Shown here: positions 1-12,300 of the stretch, piece after piece
How the letters are laid out: each line of letters begins with the position of its first letter
How positions within the stretch are numbered: the first letter of the stretch is position 1
Assembly (NCBI GenBank): GCA_907163375.1
Contig: CAJQUW010003447.1
Location: 24,167-88,166, forward strand
Source of the DNA: Prostheceraeus crozeri
Taxonomy: Eukaryota > Platyhelminthes > Polycladida > Euryleptidae
Direction: 5' to 3'
Length of the DNA: 64,000 nucleotides
Notes under the pieces: generated by a model
What the model saw: only the letters and a program-made list of their open reading frames with translations
The model's database searches: none
What the model was told of the DNA's origin: nothing
Made by a program: the position numbers and the translations under genes

Positions 1-217
1 AAATTTCAATTCATTTGCATTATTGGTTCAAAAGTTATATCAAAATTCTCGATATTTTTGAGACATCCCTCGAATATTGCTGAAAAAGAACTTCGATTTG
101 CTTCACCAAATTTGTTAGCTTCTAATTTTCTTTGAAGGATATTCATACTTCGCAAAGTATCCTAACGTTAAACATAAACAACTACAAAAATCGATATTTG
201 ATGTATTTTGAACTCAC

Positions 218-322
218 CGCTGGCATATTCATCATAAAGAAGAACACTACGACAGGTAATCCTCGCATCACATACTTCATTCCTGTACTTTGAGCGCTGA
301 TCTTTGTCATATCTGCTCCAAT
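218..322 (-). CDS. OXA1L: OXA1L coding exon 5 (last one inside the window)
   Basis: This 105-bp exon is phase 0 at both ends (acceptor GTCCTCAG, donor GTGAGTTC) and encodes 35 residues, including MKYVMRGLPVVVFFFMMN. The next exon should encode the final membrane segment and lies outside the window, so the gene is cut by the window edge and is not necessarily broken. Confidence 0.85.
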
Positions 323-3300
323 CTGAGGACAAAAAACACAAACATGAGTCAGAACTGCTGTTTATTTTGTCTAAATTTAATGAAATAATGTCATCAGTGA
401 ATGTTAAAAGAAATATGAGAGTTAACTTCAACATTCTGAAAATTCGGATAAATTTTGGCGAATACATACTGAAAATCTTTATAACTTGTCCATCAAATGC
501 CATAATCTGATGACTTACCTCCATAATTATGTACATAGAAGCAACACAAGTCAGCGGTAAAAGACAATACGTGTCGGGTAACGTGAGATCCGCGAACCAA
601 AACAGCCCTCCGTCTTGCATGCTGGCGATAGGATAATTGGCCATCTGTCGTATAGCGCTGAGAAATGATATGATAATCGCCACCTAAAAAACAATATGAC
701 TATCAAAGATCTACTGTTCAATCACAAGGTATTAGTGTTTCCTTCCAAAACATTTTTGTGATGATCAGGGGTCTGTTTCACAAGATTAAGTAGTCTGATC
801 TGTATCACTGACTTTTCTGCAGTGAAATATGAAGTACTGCTTTGAATTGCGTTCCATAAAATACGTTTTCCGACTGAAGATTGAGCAGTCAAAATTACTC
901 GGTGACACAAATTGCGTTTCATATAGATGTGACACTGATAAAAGCACTCATGTATCAGTGTGATTGATCGATTCAAACAATTGAGGATATTTCTCCGTAA
1001 ATGAAATCAAAGAGCCAATGATCGCAATTATCTTTAAGATAATCACATAAATGGGTTCATAATATAGAGCTGATCATAACAAACGGACCATCTATTATTC
1101 GCTAAATTCAATCGATTCTGATGCCTTCCAATCGTGTCACACAACGACGTGCCATACATCATTCGAAAGCTAGTATTCTCAGCTTTAAAATGAACTGTGA
1201 TAGACTTGCATCCGTTGCTGCATTTACCGCATTTGCATATAAGCATCTACATTTTCTTTCAATTGAAAATCTTACATTACAATGCATTTTGCAGTCACAT
1301 TTGTCAAAATGTTAGCCAGAGAAGGAGTAAGTCAGTCAAGAAAGATACTTTTGTTAAAGAGCAGTGTACAAAAAGAGATGAATGATTGAGAACGGTGTAC
1401 AGAGTGCTGTATAGGAACTTCGCATTGATCGGAATAGGCAAGTTTCCGAGGAATCAAGTCATGGAGAATATGGTCTGAATCAGTCATCTGTTTGAACACT
1501 TTCATAGCGCGTTAATCTCGTCTGTATTTCAGAACAGGAAAGTCAGAACATTTGCAATGATGACCACAGATGATTTGATGTGCCTCACGAGATATTATTT
1601 CCAACATATCCGTGTTTCTTTTGTTCATTCCAACGAATAATGCGCTACAATACTCGAGTATGCTTAATACACAATTGTTATATAGCATTATGAGATGTGC
1701 TTTAAGACCGAAGTTGTCGGAGCATGAAGTCTTTGCGATGCACACTTACAAACTTCAATAACATGTTCATTCCATTTTAGCCTATTGTCATATTGAATGC
1801 CAAGCAACGATAAATTATTGCTCAAGTTCCATTCCGGCGAACAGCAAATTGTGTGGATTCCTTTGTTGAAAAAAATACTTTTCGTTTTATATTTGTTTAC
1901 AGATTTTTGTTACAGATTTTACGATGTTTACAACATTTTCCTGACACCATTTTAGGATATGCTGATATTCCTCCAGCATCACTCGAGTATCTCTATCATT
2001 TCCAAAAATTGGCACTAAACAGACTATGTCGTCTGCGAACTTGATCATGACAGCACTTTCATTATCAGAACCAAGAGATCCTAAATGAGCCGCATTTGCT
2101 GAGCAGTGCTCAAAATATGAAGATCGTTCAATTTACAGATCGCAATTTTTCAGTTAGAAGACATGTGAGTATGATAGTGAATCAGGTACGGTGAGAACGA
2201 GCATTTTGTGAGCTCTCTTTTGATATGCTGGTCATCAAAATCGGTGAACTAGGAAAAAGTCAGTCATATCGTGAAGTTGTCACAAAATCATGACTCTTTT
2301 GAGTGAAAATGCTATATTCTCACTATTTGTTTGGTATCTTCAGAATCCTTGCGATTTAAGGAGTGCGAATATTTAAGTTCTATTCAAATGCGTTCAATAG
2401 TTCTTTCCAAACTTCTTCAACATTTTTTCTCATTTCAGCTAAAGTACACAAATAATCAAGGTAAACAATCTGCAGTCACTGAGAGAGAACAAATGCATGC
2501 CATTATTTATTGTTTTGAACCTTCGTTCACCTTACAATGTGTTTGCGAACTTTAGCGGAAATGAGAAAAATGTTGAAAAAGTTTGGAAAGAACTATTGAA
2601 CGCATTTGAATAAAACTTAAATATTCGCACTCCTTAAATCGCAAGGATTCTGAAGATACCAAACATGAACATTTTTGATGAAATAGTGAGAATATAGCAT
2701 TTTCAGTCATAAGAGTCATGATTTTGTGACAACTTCACGATATGACTGACTTTTTCCTAGTTCACCGATTTTGATGACCAGCATGTCAAAAGAGAGCTCA
2801 CAAAATGCTCGTTCTCACCGTACCTGATTCACTATCATACTCACATGTCTTCTAACTGAAAAATTGCGATCTGTAAATTGAGCGATCTTCATATTTTGGG
2901 CACTGCTCAGCATATACAACAACGGACACAAGTCTATCGTAGCTCATTTTAAAGATGAGAATACTAGCTTTCGAATGCTGTATGACACGTTGTTGTGTGA
3001 CACGACTGGAAGGCATGAGAATGCACTGAATTTAGAGAAAAAATAGGTGGATAAAATAGCCGGATAAAACAATTTCTCGGGGTTCTTGATAGCCCAGGCG
3101 AAGCCTTAGTTCGGCACGACCAGCGAATCTCCGACAAATTATCGATTCCTTTCTCAGACGCCCGCAGTATATTCTGCTCAACAACATACATGAAAATCGG
3201 CAACCTTTCCAGGGAAAACTTAACCTTCAGGGCATCTGGTCTACGCTGTCCAAGTGATTTTACATCTCAAGTGTGAGAATCTTGCTAATTTTACGATAGA

Positions 3301-6300
3301 TTTCGCTCATGTGAATTCAATATGTTAAACATGATTTTACATCTCCCATCTGTGATCATGCAGTAAATAAAAATTAGAGTGACAAAATTCATATCAATCA
3401 AGTACAACAATATCGTTATCAATGATTTATGAAAATATTCACGGGGCTATGAAGTAAACGTATCAATTTAGAATAATGTTTTTGAGAGATACTGAACTTA
3501 CATTCATGACTGGAAAGAGAAACATGCTCTTCACCGAAACAACGTCGTTTCTCTGAAGAAAACTGGTCAATTCCTGTGAGGCTCTGGACACTGTAACGAC
3601 AAGATTGATTAGCATGATAAAGAACAGCCTATAATTGCAAGCAATGCAACGAATTATGACATCATGTCAATAGAACATGTGTAGCGATGGTCGAGTATCA
3701 GCAGTTTGCCGCATCATACTAGGGAATTATGTCAATATGGAAGGAAGACGAGACTGCTGATAATTCCTGCAACCGGATGAAATAGCCATTCAGATTTAGT
3801 CTCCTTATGATAAAGCTGGACAGCTATCAAGGCCAAATTTATATCACAGCCAATATTTGAACGGAACCAAGCAAAAAACACAGGAGAAATAGTAATAGCT
3901 TAAGCAACCCAATTGTGGTACGAACATCAGGACCCTAGCGCACGGTTCTCAATTCGCTCTAGACAATATTTATGGAAATTAGTGAAGGGCAGAAGAATGA
4001 ATAAAAGAAAAACAAGGCACATTTTCTTATGCAGGATGTTTAAACAGAGTCATCCTATTTCTATCCCGAGAATCTGTGAATAATTCCCTAGCACCTTTGC
4101 TTTTTGTACTTGGCTGTTATATTTCAATGATTTTGTAATCTCTTTTTATCTTTGAACATAGTTCATTCTTTTTCTAGAAAAAAGTATTTCTAATTAATCT
4201 CCTCATCACTTCTAATGGCTCTGTGATTCTTCATTATGTGGCACGGCATACATTTAAAAAAAGGTACGTTATCGGGTAAATTTTATTTACTAAATTTACG
4301 AATGTTCTAACGGACCGTTTCTGTAGGCTCTTCAGCAGTGCTATGGCGCAATTCAGTCAGACTTCTTGGAAGTAAACTTCATCCTCCACATTGCCCAAAG
4401 AAAATATCACAGACTGGTAGGTCTTGTGATTTCGGTGACCACTTATGCAGCCCGTTGCATCCATCGTTGAGATGGCTTGTTATGATAAAATCATAAAAGG
4501 CTAAAAATCACTACTCAACATTTCCAGTGCGTGGCACACCATTCTGTAGAAAGTTGAAGTCGTCTAAATCGGCCTACAGCGGAGGGAGAAGCCAATTTTA
4601 CAGTTTTTGCATAACGTGATACCGGTGATAACGTTTTCCTCGAAAAATTAAGTTCGAAGCACCGTTAATAAGAAACCGTACAAGACATGTTGATATTAGG
4701 AGAATCTGTTTGAAATTCCACCTCCACATGTGCCTGTTCTGATCCCCTTATCTGCACGGTATGATGGTCCATCTCTACATTAATCAGGGAGTAGAACGCT
4801 TGGCTTCAAAATCCGCGGAAATTCGAAATACCCACTTTTCATACTACTTACATTCATCGATATTTTATGATTTAATTTTGGCTGTGCAATTTTCCTAAGT
4901 AAGAGTTCCTCAATAGAAAAAAATCAAAATTCAAATGCGATTTTCAATTTCTAAACTTAAAAAAACATATTGACAGACAGTTAACAATAATACGGAAGTT
5001 TCTATACATGCTTATCAGTGAAAACATTTTAGATACATGTTGAAGAGAAGCCGTTTATATTGTTCAATAACATATGCATGTAGCTTCTAATCTGGGTAAG
5101 CTCATCTTTTCTTCAAATGTGGGAAATTTATTAACAGCAGTGGCGTTGCGTGCTCCCAGACCATAGGCTTTCACTCGGCATTGGAATACTATTTCTATAC
5201 CAAACACTTTATGTTGCAACATTAATTTTCACAAAAGCTGATTTTTTTATAACAATTTCCCGAACATTTTCAAGGTCAAGTGAATGTGCACATGAGAAGT
5301 GATTGCTCATGTCGCTTAACCGCCTTACTCAAGGAGCTGAGATAACCATATCCTTTCTCTGTCCAGACCACATTTTCTCGGGAAAAAAGGAGGCAAGGCC
5401 AACAGTTTCTTGTGTTTCTCACGGCCGGTCAGCCACTCACATGTTTGAAATTTTGATGCATTAAAATGTCTTGTGCATTTCTTATTTCTTTCTCAGTGAC
5501 CACTTTCATTTTATATCAGGTGTTGGCCTACCTTGCTTGACGACTGTCATCTTTTCAGTATATTCCCTTTGGACGAAAGGCGTGTCTGTGATCTCATCTG
5601 CAGTACTAAATATAGTGTCACATCAATCACGTAAAAACAAATTATGGAATTCTACCGAATCTGGGTGTTCGAGTCAGATGCATTACTCTGCATTCATTGG
5701 AGAACTCTCATCATCTGATCCCAGTCTTGTCTGAACGTCAGCCATCTGCTACTGTTGACGTATTGGCCTCTCTGACATTAAGCGAATCCAGGAACAATTG
5801 GATTGCGCTTCCCTTGCTATATTTAGGTACCACGCCTCGATCAAGAATTGCGTAGAATTTCATTGCAAAAATTGGAGAAGGCAAAGCATTATGTCTATGG
5901 AAAAGCCAATAATGGCGCGGGAGCGTGCGCTTACTGCCGCTCACACGAACACAACTCTCTTTCGCTCTGTCTGACCATCAATACTCCGTCTGAACACACG
6001 ACTATCTTGTGTGTCTAATTGTTCGAAGAAAACAGCTGTGATTCAAGCACGTGCTGTAAAACTGTTCACTCTGAGGTTGAGAGTCTGATTTTGAGACGGA
6101 AAGCTGTGCACAGCTATCACGAGAAGCTATCGAATTTAAATGAATGATGACACTTTTCATTTTTATAATTATTGGAAAATTATTTTTGAGGATGCGCCGA
6201 AGGCCTCGCAGATATGGAGAAGACGCCACTGATTAACAGGTTCCTCACCCAGTTGTTCCAATGCCTTTTTGGTCAATGTGTGACCGCGGATGATGGGATT

Positions 6301-9300
6301 CATCCCACACATACATTGAAGCAATGCATTATTTAATGGGAGTCGTGTCTAAACATGTTTCGCACAGTTCAGACTCAACTAATTCATACCCACATGACAC
6401 AAGCTATACACTATCTGAATTACGAGTATTGACTTATCAAAGGAGAAATGCACGCAAACGAGGAATAATGAAAGCATTTATAAAAAATTGCACTCGGCAA
6501 ACAAGCTTAAAAATATGTTTTTTAGTACAAGAGATGAAAAAAGGACGGCAAGGTTGTCGTCATACCTGAGGTATTGTTCCGTGTTATCAATTTTTGATAC
6601 AATGCTTTTTTTTCATGCTTATTAACAAGAATCTCGCTACCCCACAGTAAATGATGAAAATCCCGTGTTTTCATCATGTTTTTCTGTTGGGAGTACAACG
6701 TACCCTTTTGAAAAATTAGAAAACAAACCAAAACTTACTCTCAAGAAGATTATTCTGAAGACGAGCGGTGTCCATCCGCTCTTGAAGTCTTTTGATTGTA
6801 GGCATGTTGTTGGCGAAATGTGTTGATTTCTTTCGGAAATTAACAATCAAAGGAAACAACACGCAGCGAACGATAATTGTGGCTGGAAGGTAAAAACATA
6901 CCCTGAATAAGCAAGTATAAGTTTCATATTCATATAAGCAAATGTTCCCACAAAAAATGTAGTATTGTAACAAGAACGATTCTAATATGGCAATAAATTG
7001 CATCTGCGCTGGGATATCTCATCGGGCACATGGTATCTTAAAGCGATAACTCTCAACTAGTGTCATTTTCGAATACAATTCTTAATTTTCGGGACTGTAA
7101 TCGTACTTTAAAATGTTGCAGTCGAAGTTCGTTAATTATGACCATCAATGCCAGGCCTTCAATGTCTTAATTATCGAAAGTCTTAAACAGCAGCTTATAT
7201 ATGCAAAATGCCACGGCCGTATGATTTTAATTAACCGAAATCCTAGTTATCCGTGTCCGAATTAGTAAATTATCCGTCATGGTAAACTTCGACCTCTATG
7301 GCTTCGACTGTACCTCACTATAGAAACGAGTTTTTATAATTGTAGCTGATGTAAATAATAATCGCCAACCTAGTTTCACCGTGAATGAACACTACACTTC
7401 GCTACATTTGTTGCTTTCAAGCTGACACAAACTTTACAATAGAAAGCATCTAAATTTGAATGTTGATCTTTTCACTGTTAGATTTGGTCTCAATACCAAC
7501 AACATTAAATAAATTTATTCACAAACTATGATGAGCGCATGTCTATATAAATTACATTTTGAATTTGATCAATTTCCAGTGACATCAATGCAAGACACAA
7601 GAAGCTCTTTGATAAGACACCAACTCCAAGGCCAAATTCATGATAACAAATCCTTCATAGATTGACCTAATGTCTGAAAGGGAAGACAAAGTTCACGACA
7701 AAACACGGTGCACTTTTGTGAGAGGATGCCGTGATATAACTTCGTAGCCCCATCAAGTTTTTGTATTCAATCTTCCCAAAACGGCACGTGGAACTAACAC
7801 CACCCTTTCAAGGGATTGTCATGAAGGATATCTCTTGAAGAATTTTTGAGTTTGCAATAAAACAGGAAACAATCCATAATCTTGTTTATTTCTCACAACT
7901 TCGAAATCGGAGTCGCACTTTCAAATTGGAGAAATTGGCCTCCGAAAATGACAGTGATACCAATTCAGTCTTCACCAATCCTGTATTTGCTTGATTCCAC
8001 AGCCATAGGGCCTATGTAACAGCACATAACCAGCATCGCAATCACTGTACAGTCCAACACATAGTGTGGCAGACCGGCATGATTAGACCGGGATGACTTA
8101 TTTTTTCATGATTCTACTCATTCTTACACAGGGCACATATTATTTAGGTACTTTTGGGTTATCTCCCCAGATTTTCAAATTTGTCTTAAATCTGCAAAAA
8201 TGCATTAATCGCCATCAAACTTCAGGTAGACGTACTTATGCATATCTTCTACCCACATTCGAAATTTTATGCCGATCAGACGGGTATTTTTTGCATTACA
8301 GACGATTAAGTGAAGTGTAGTAATGTCAGCAGCTTGATCTGACTTCGTCTGTTCGACGCATTGTTCTCTCTCCCTCTTCGTCTCATCCACTACTATTTGA
8401 AATGTTCCCACGACCACAACCTTGCCACATATTTTTAAGTTAAAAATGTTATGTAAACATGTAAGGGATGTGGTCTGATCATCGGGAAATGACTTTGGTG
8501 ACCTCAAGTGCTTTCTGCTCAGACAATGAAGTCAGAAGAAGTCAGATCAAACTGCACGTCAAGTTATGACTCTTAATTCAAAAAGTATTTGTCCGATTTG
8601 CACAGATTTTGGTATGTGGGTAGAAAACATTCCCACTTGCGTATACTTTTGTGACGATTGGTTCATTTCTTCGGATTTTAGACAAATTTGAAAACGTGGG
8701 GGAGATAACCTACAATTACCCTGTTTGAACATAATTACATTTATTATGTTTATTTCTTTATTTTCATAGTGGCTTTCCCTACTGCATGGTTCGATTTGCT
8801 ATTAATTTCTGAAACGTGTTTCGCCGAAAATTAGCAATTTGCTAATTTGATAACCGATGCAGTACCATTCCCAACAAACCGTCTACTCAAACAATTTAAC
8901 TTACGAGTAAAAACTTTTAACACTTCGTACAACGAAAACGCTGTACTGATCGTGCACTGACGAGAGATTCTGATATCATACATCAACAAGGCGTAGCTCG
9001 GTCTAATTTTCAGCCTTGTCTCAATAGCCACCTCATTGTATGCGTTGAGTGTGAATGTATGACTATTCAGTCATGCTTAACGGCGTCGCTGTGCGTAGCG
9101 CTTCTGATTCTTCAGCTAACCGGAATCTTCAACTTAGGGGAAATGATGACGTCACTCCTGCCGAAGCACTGATAGTGAACGCACGGAATTAGAATCATTC
9201 ATTCAACGCCACTGTTGGCAGCAGGTTTCGTGATGAATCAGCTACGCGTATAACGATCAATGCACAGGGAGAAGGCGAACACGAAGGAATAAGTGACTTG

Positions 9301-12300
9301 TTTGTGATCTCCAAGCACTACATCATCTATTACATCCTATCGTCAAAAATGGTGCAATGCTGCGTGGATAAATGTACAAATAAAACCGACGATCCTAGAG
9401 ATCTTGCTTTCTACACCTTTCCAAAAGATAAAAGGCTTAAACAATTGTGGTGCAACAACATTGGACGAACTGACTTTAAGCCGACGAGACACAGCGTTGT
9501 CTGTTCTGCTCATTTCAAGAAGAAGGACAAAATAAAAAATCTACGATATTTCATGTTAAAGGATCAATACAAAATTCGACAACCCCTGTACCGCTTGAGT
9601 AAGGAGGCTGTGCCGAGCTTGAGGATTGGAGTCCCTGGACGCAAGCTGCTTACAATTTTCCATCGCAAAAGGACGAATGCTAAAGAAAAACTGACTAAAA
9701 CGGATACGAATTTTGATAGTAACGACGAGATGCTTGACTTTTCAGATGGTAAGTTTGAGAATGCCTATCTGCTCTTATTAATCTACCTCATCACTTTCCA
9801 AATAGCGATAAACTTTTTCTGGTAAATAGCTGTACCGGCATAAAAGTACTTAGTTATCGTGCATTTCTAAAAACTCCTAAAGGCATGAACTTCAGCTATC
9901 GATGAAAGCACAGGTATGCAGAATAGAATATAATAATAATATATTTTACCACAAAATCTACACAATGTGTAATCAGGGTGGGGGTACAGATAAGAGGTTA
10001 CAGGAATATAAAAGAGTGAAAAAGAAGGTTTTCAATGCTTTCTTGAAACTGCGAGGGTTTGTTTCATTCCTCAAATGTAGAGGGAGCGAATTCCATAATG
10101 AGGGTCCAACGAATTGAAAGGCGCCCCTGGCATCAGCTGTTCTTGATAATACGAGTATACATGTAGTTACTTCGCACTGGTGATGTTTCGCTACCTGTGA
10201 GGAAACAGTTTACATTTTATCTAACAATTCTGTTTCCATTTTGATTTTTTCATTGGATTATTCTTTGTTTTCTAAAATATTATGAATATTTTTTGAAGCC
10301 AGTTTTATGACTTTAGATTTAATATAACAATGATTTTAATCCAATGTTTTCTAAATCTCTTTTAAGAAAAGCAAAGACGATTTTCTTTCTTCTTTTAAGA
10401 AAAGGAAGAACCGCTTCAATATGAAATGAATCATTTTCTTCAAATGTTAGGATTACTGCAATTAGATTGCCGCCATGTAAATGCAATTCTGACATCCACT
10501 TTCCATCGCTTGCAAATAGGGCTTTGTTCACTTACATGCTACAGTCGGTTTATTATCAAACGACAACGAGTGGTCTATGCTGTCTTGTGTGCATTGTGCA
10601 GTGTTTAGCTTCTGAATAAACCAAGTGTGACGTCATGACGAATCATAGACATGAATTTATGTAAGCAAAAGCTAGCGGACGGTTGGGAAAGTGACTGGAA
10701 ATCGCCTTTTTGAATGAAAACTCAGAAATGAAAACCTTTTCGAAAAAAGGCTGAAGCTATAAGCAATCTCAAGTAACCATCAGTAATTCAACGAAAGATA
10801 TTCAGGCTATCTGCTTTACAAGACCAATCATTTATTTCAATTACATTTGTGGTTATTAAGTAATTGAAATTACCCGTACTTATAAATGAAGTTTTAATTG
10901 CATATACCATGTAGAGCCTGTAATAGACCGCCATTTTTCAACCCTCTCTTGGGTGGCGTTCTATTAGAGGGTGGCGGTCTATTTTTCAGCATCTCCGAGT
11001 CTATTAAAGGTGTAGTTCGGACAATTTCAGAAACGAATTTTATGTCTAAAACCAAAATTTTTCAACCACTACGACGATTTCCTGTCATTTTTCCACTTAT
11101 ATGCTCACAATCTTGTCTGCAATTGAATGTCTAAGATTCGTGATGACGTTATAGCTGCCAATTCACGCTTCGTGTGTAGCTGAGACAGAAAGCCGCTCAT
11201 GAGACAGAGGTTCGCTGTGGTTGGCTGATAGAGGAGATCTGTGGCATGCAAGTAAATAAATCTCGATGAATCTTTAAATAGACCAAAAGCATGACCAAAA
11301 GTAATAGATTATTCTCGAATAAAATGCATCGAATGATAATAAAATGAAATACTGTACATGTGGCTAATCACGATGCAACACATACACTCGCCTATGGAAG
11401 GCAAAATAGACAACTGATTGCAGCCTACTATGAGACCTGAGCTGAGTTCGCTGATTATCAGCTGTCAGATTCTAGAATATAGATCTACTACACGTATCAG
11501 AAACATAAGATAAGTGCAAGAAAAATGCCGGTAATTCAATTGAGCTGTAGAAGTTCTTCATTAATTGAAAAATCAAAATTTAGACAAACTAGAGCAGCTG
11601 AGTTGGATGCAGCTCTTCACTTTCTAGTAATGAATCACACTGAACCTATCAAAATGCGCCCCAATTCATCCGTAAAAATCTCAAGTTTGACCCGCGAATT
11701 AATAGTTGCTCACATAGAGTAGGGAGGGATATATAGGTAGAGTGTCGACTCAAAAAAGTTTCTGTATAGTGAAATTTTTTTATGAAAAGATTCAGTTTTT
11801 TTGCGGAGATTACGTTCCCGTGGTCCAAAAAATTATTTGAGCAGTTCTAAAACAGTCAAGATTTGCAAATTTATATGCTACTGAGATGACTCCTCTATGT
11901 AAGTAGTATGCAACAAGTTGGATATCAAAATGAATATTTGCTAACAAGCATCCTAACTAAGTGGAAATTAAGCTGATTATCAAGGGAATTTCATGATCCG
12001 TTTTATGATGGAAGTCTTCAAGAAAAAGTCGCGACATCTTATTGCGCTACCTTGGCTGAAATTTCATATTTCTAATTCATGAAAGCAATAGCAGATCATC
12101 GAGTTGTCAATTTAATAAATATTACCTCTCCAAGGCTGTCATGACACGGACAATCTGTGAAATAGTATCATTTCCTTCTGCTTTGCTATCAAAATATTCT
12201 GCTGTAATTTCTTCAAAACTGCATAAATGTGTATATCTCACATTTTGAAACAATTCTCACTGTATCTCCCACGAGTTCATTTAGTAAAATCGAAAGTGTA

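Larger units (their letters stand above)
684..3501 (-). other. OXA1L intron 3, holding an interrupted fold-back
   Basis: The intron contains a long inverted repeat (about 1103-3040) whose left arm is split by a LINE reverse-transcriptase fragment. Outside that structure I recognise nothing. Confidence 0.7.

Noticed and set aside
5471-5734. 87-codon plus frame in OXA1L intron 2
   Set aside because: Partly hydrophobic, but with no family resemblance or splice signals.
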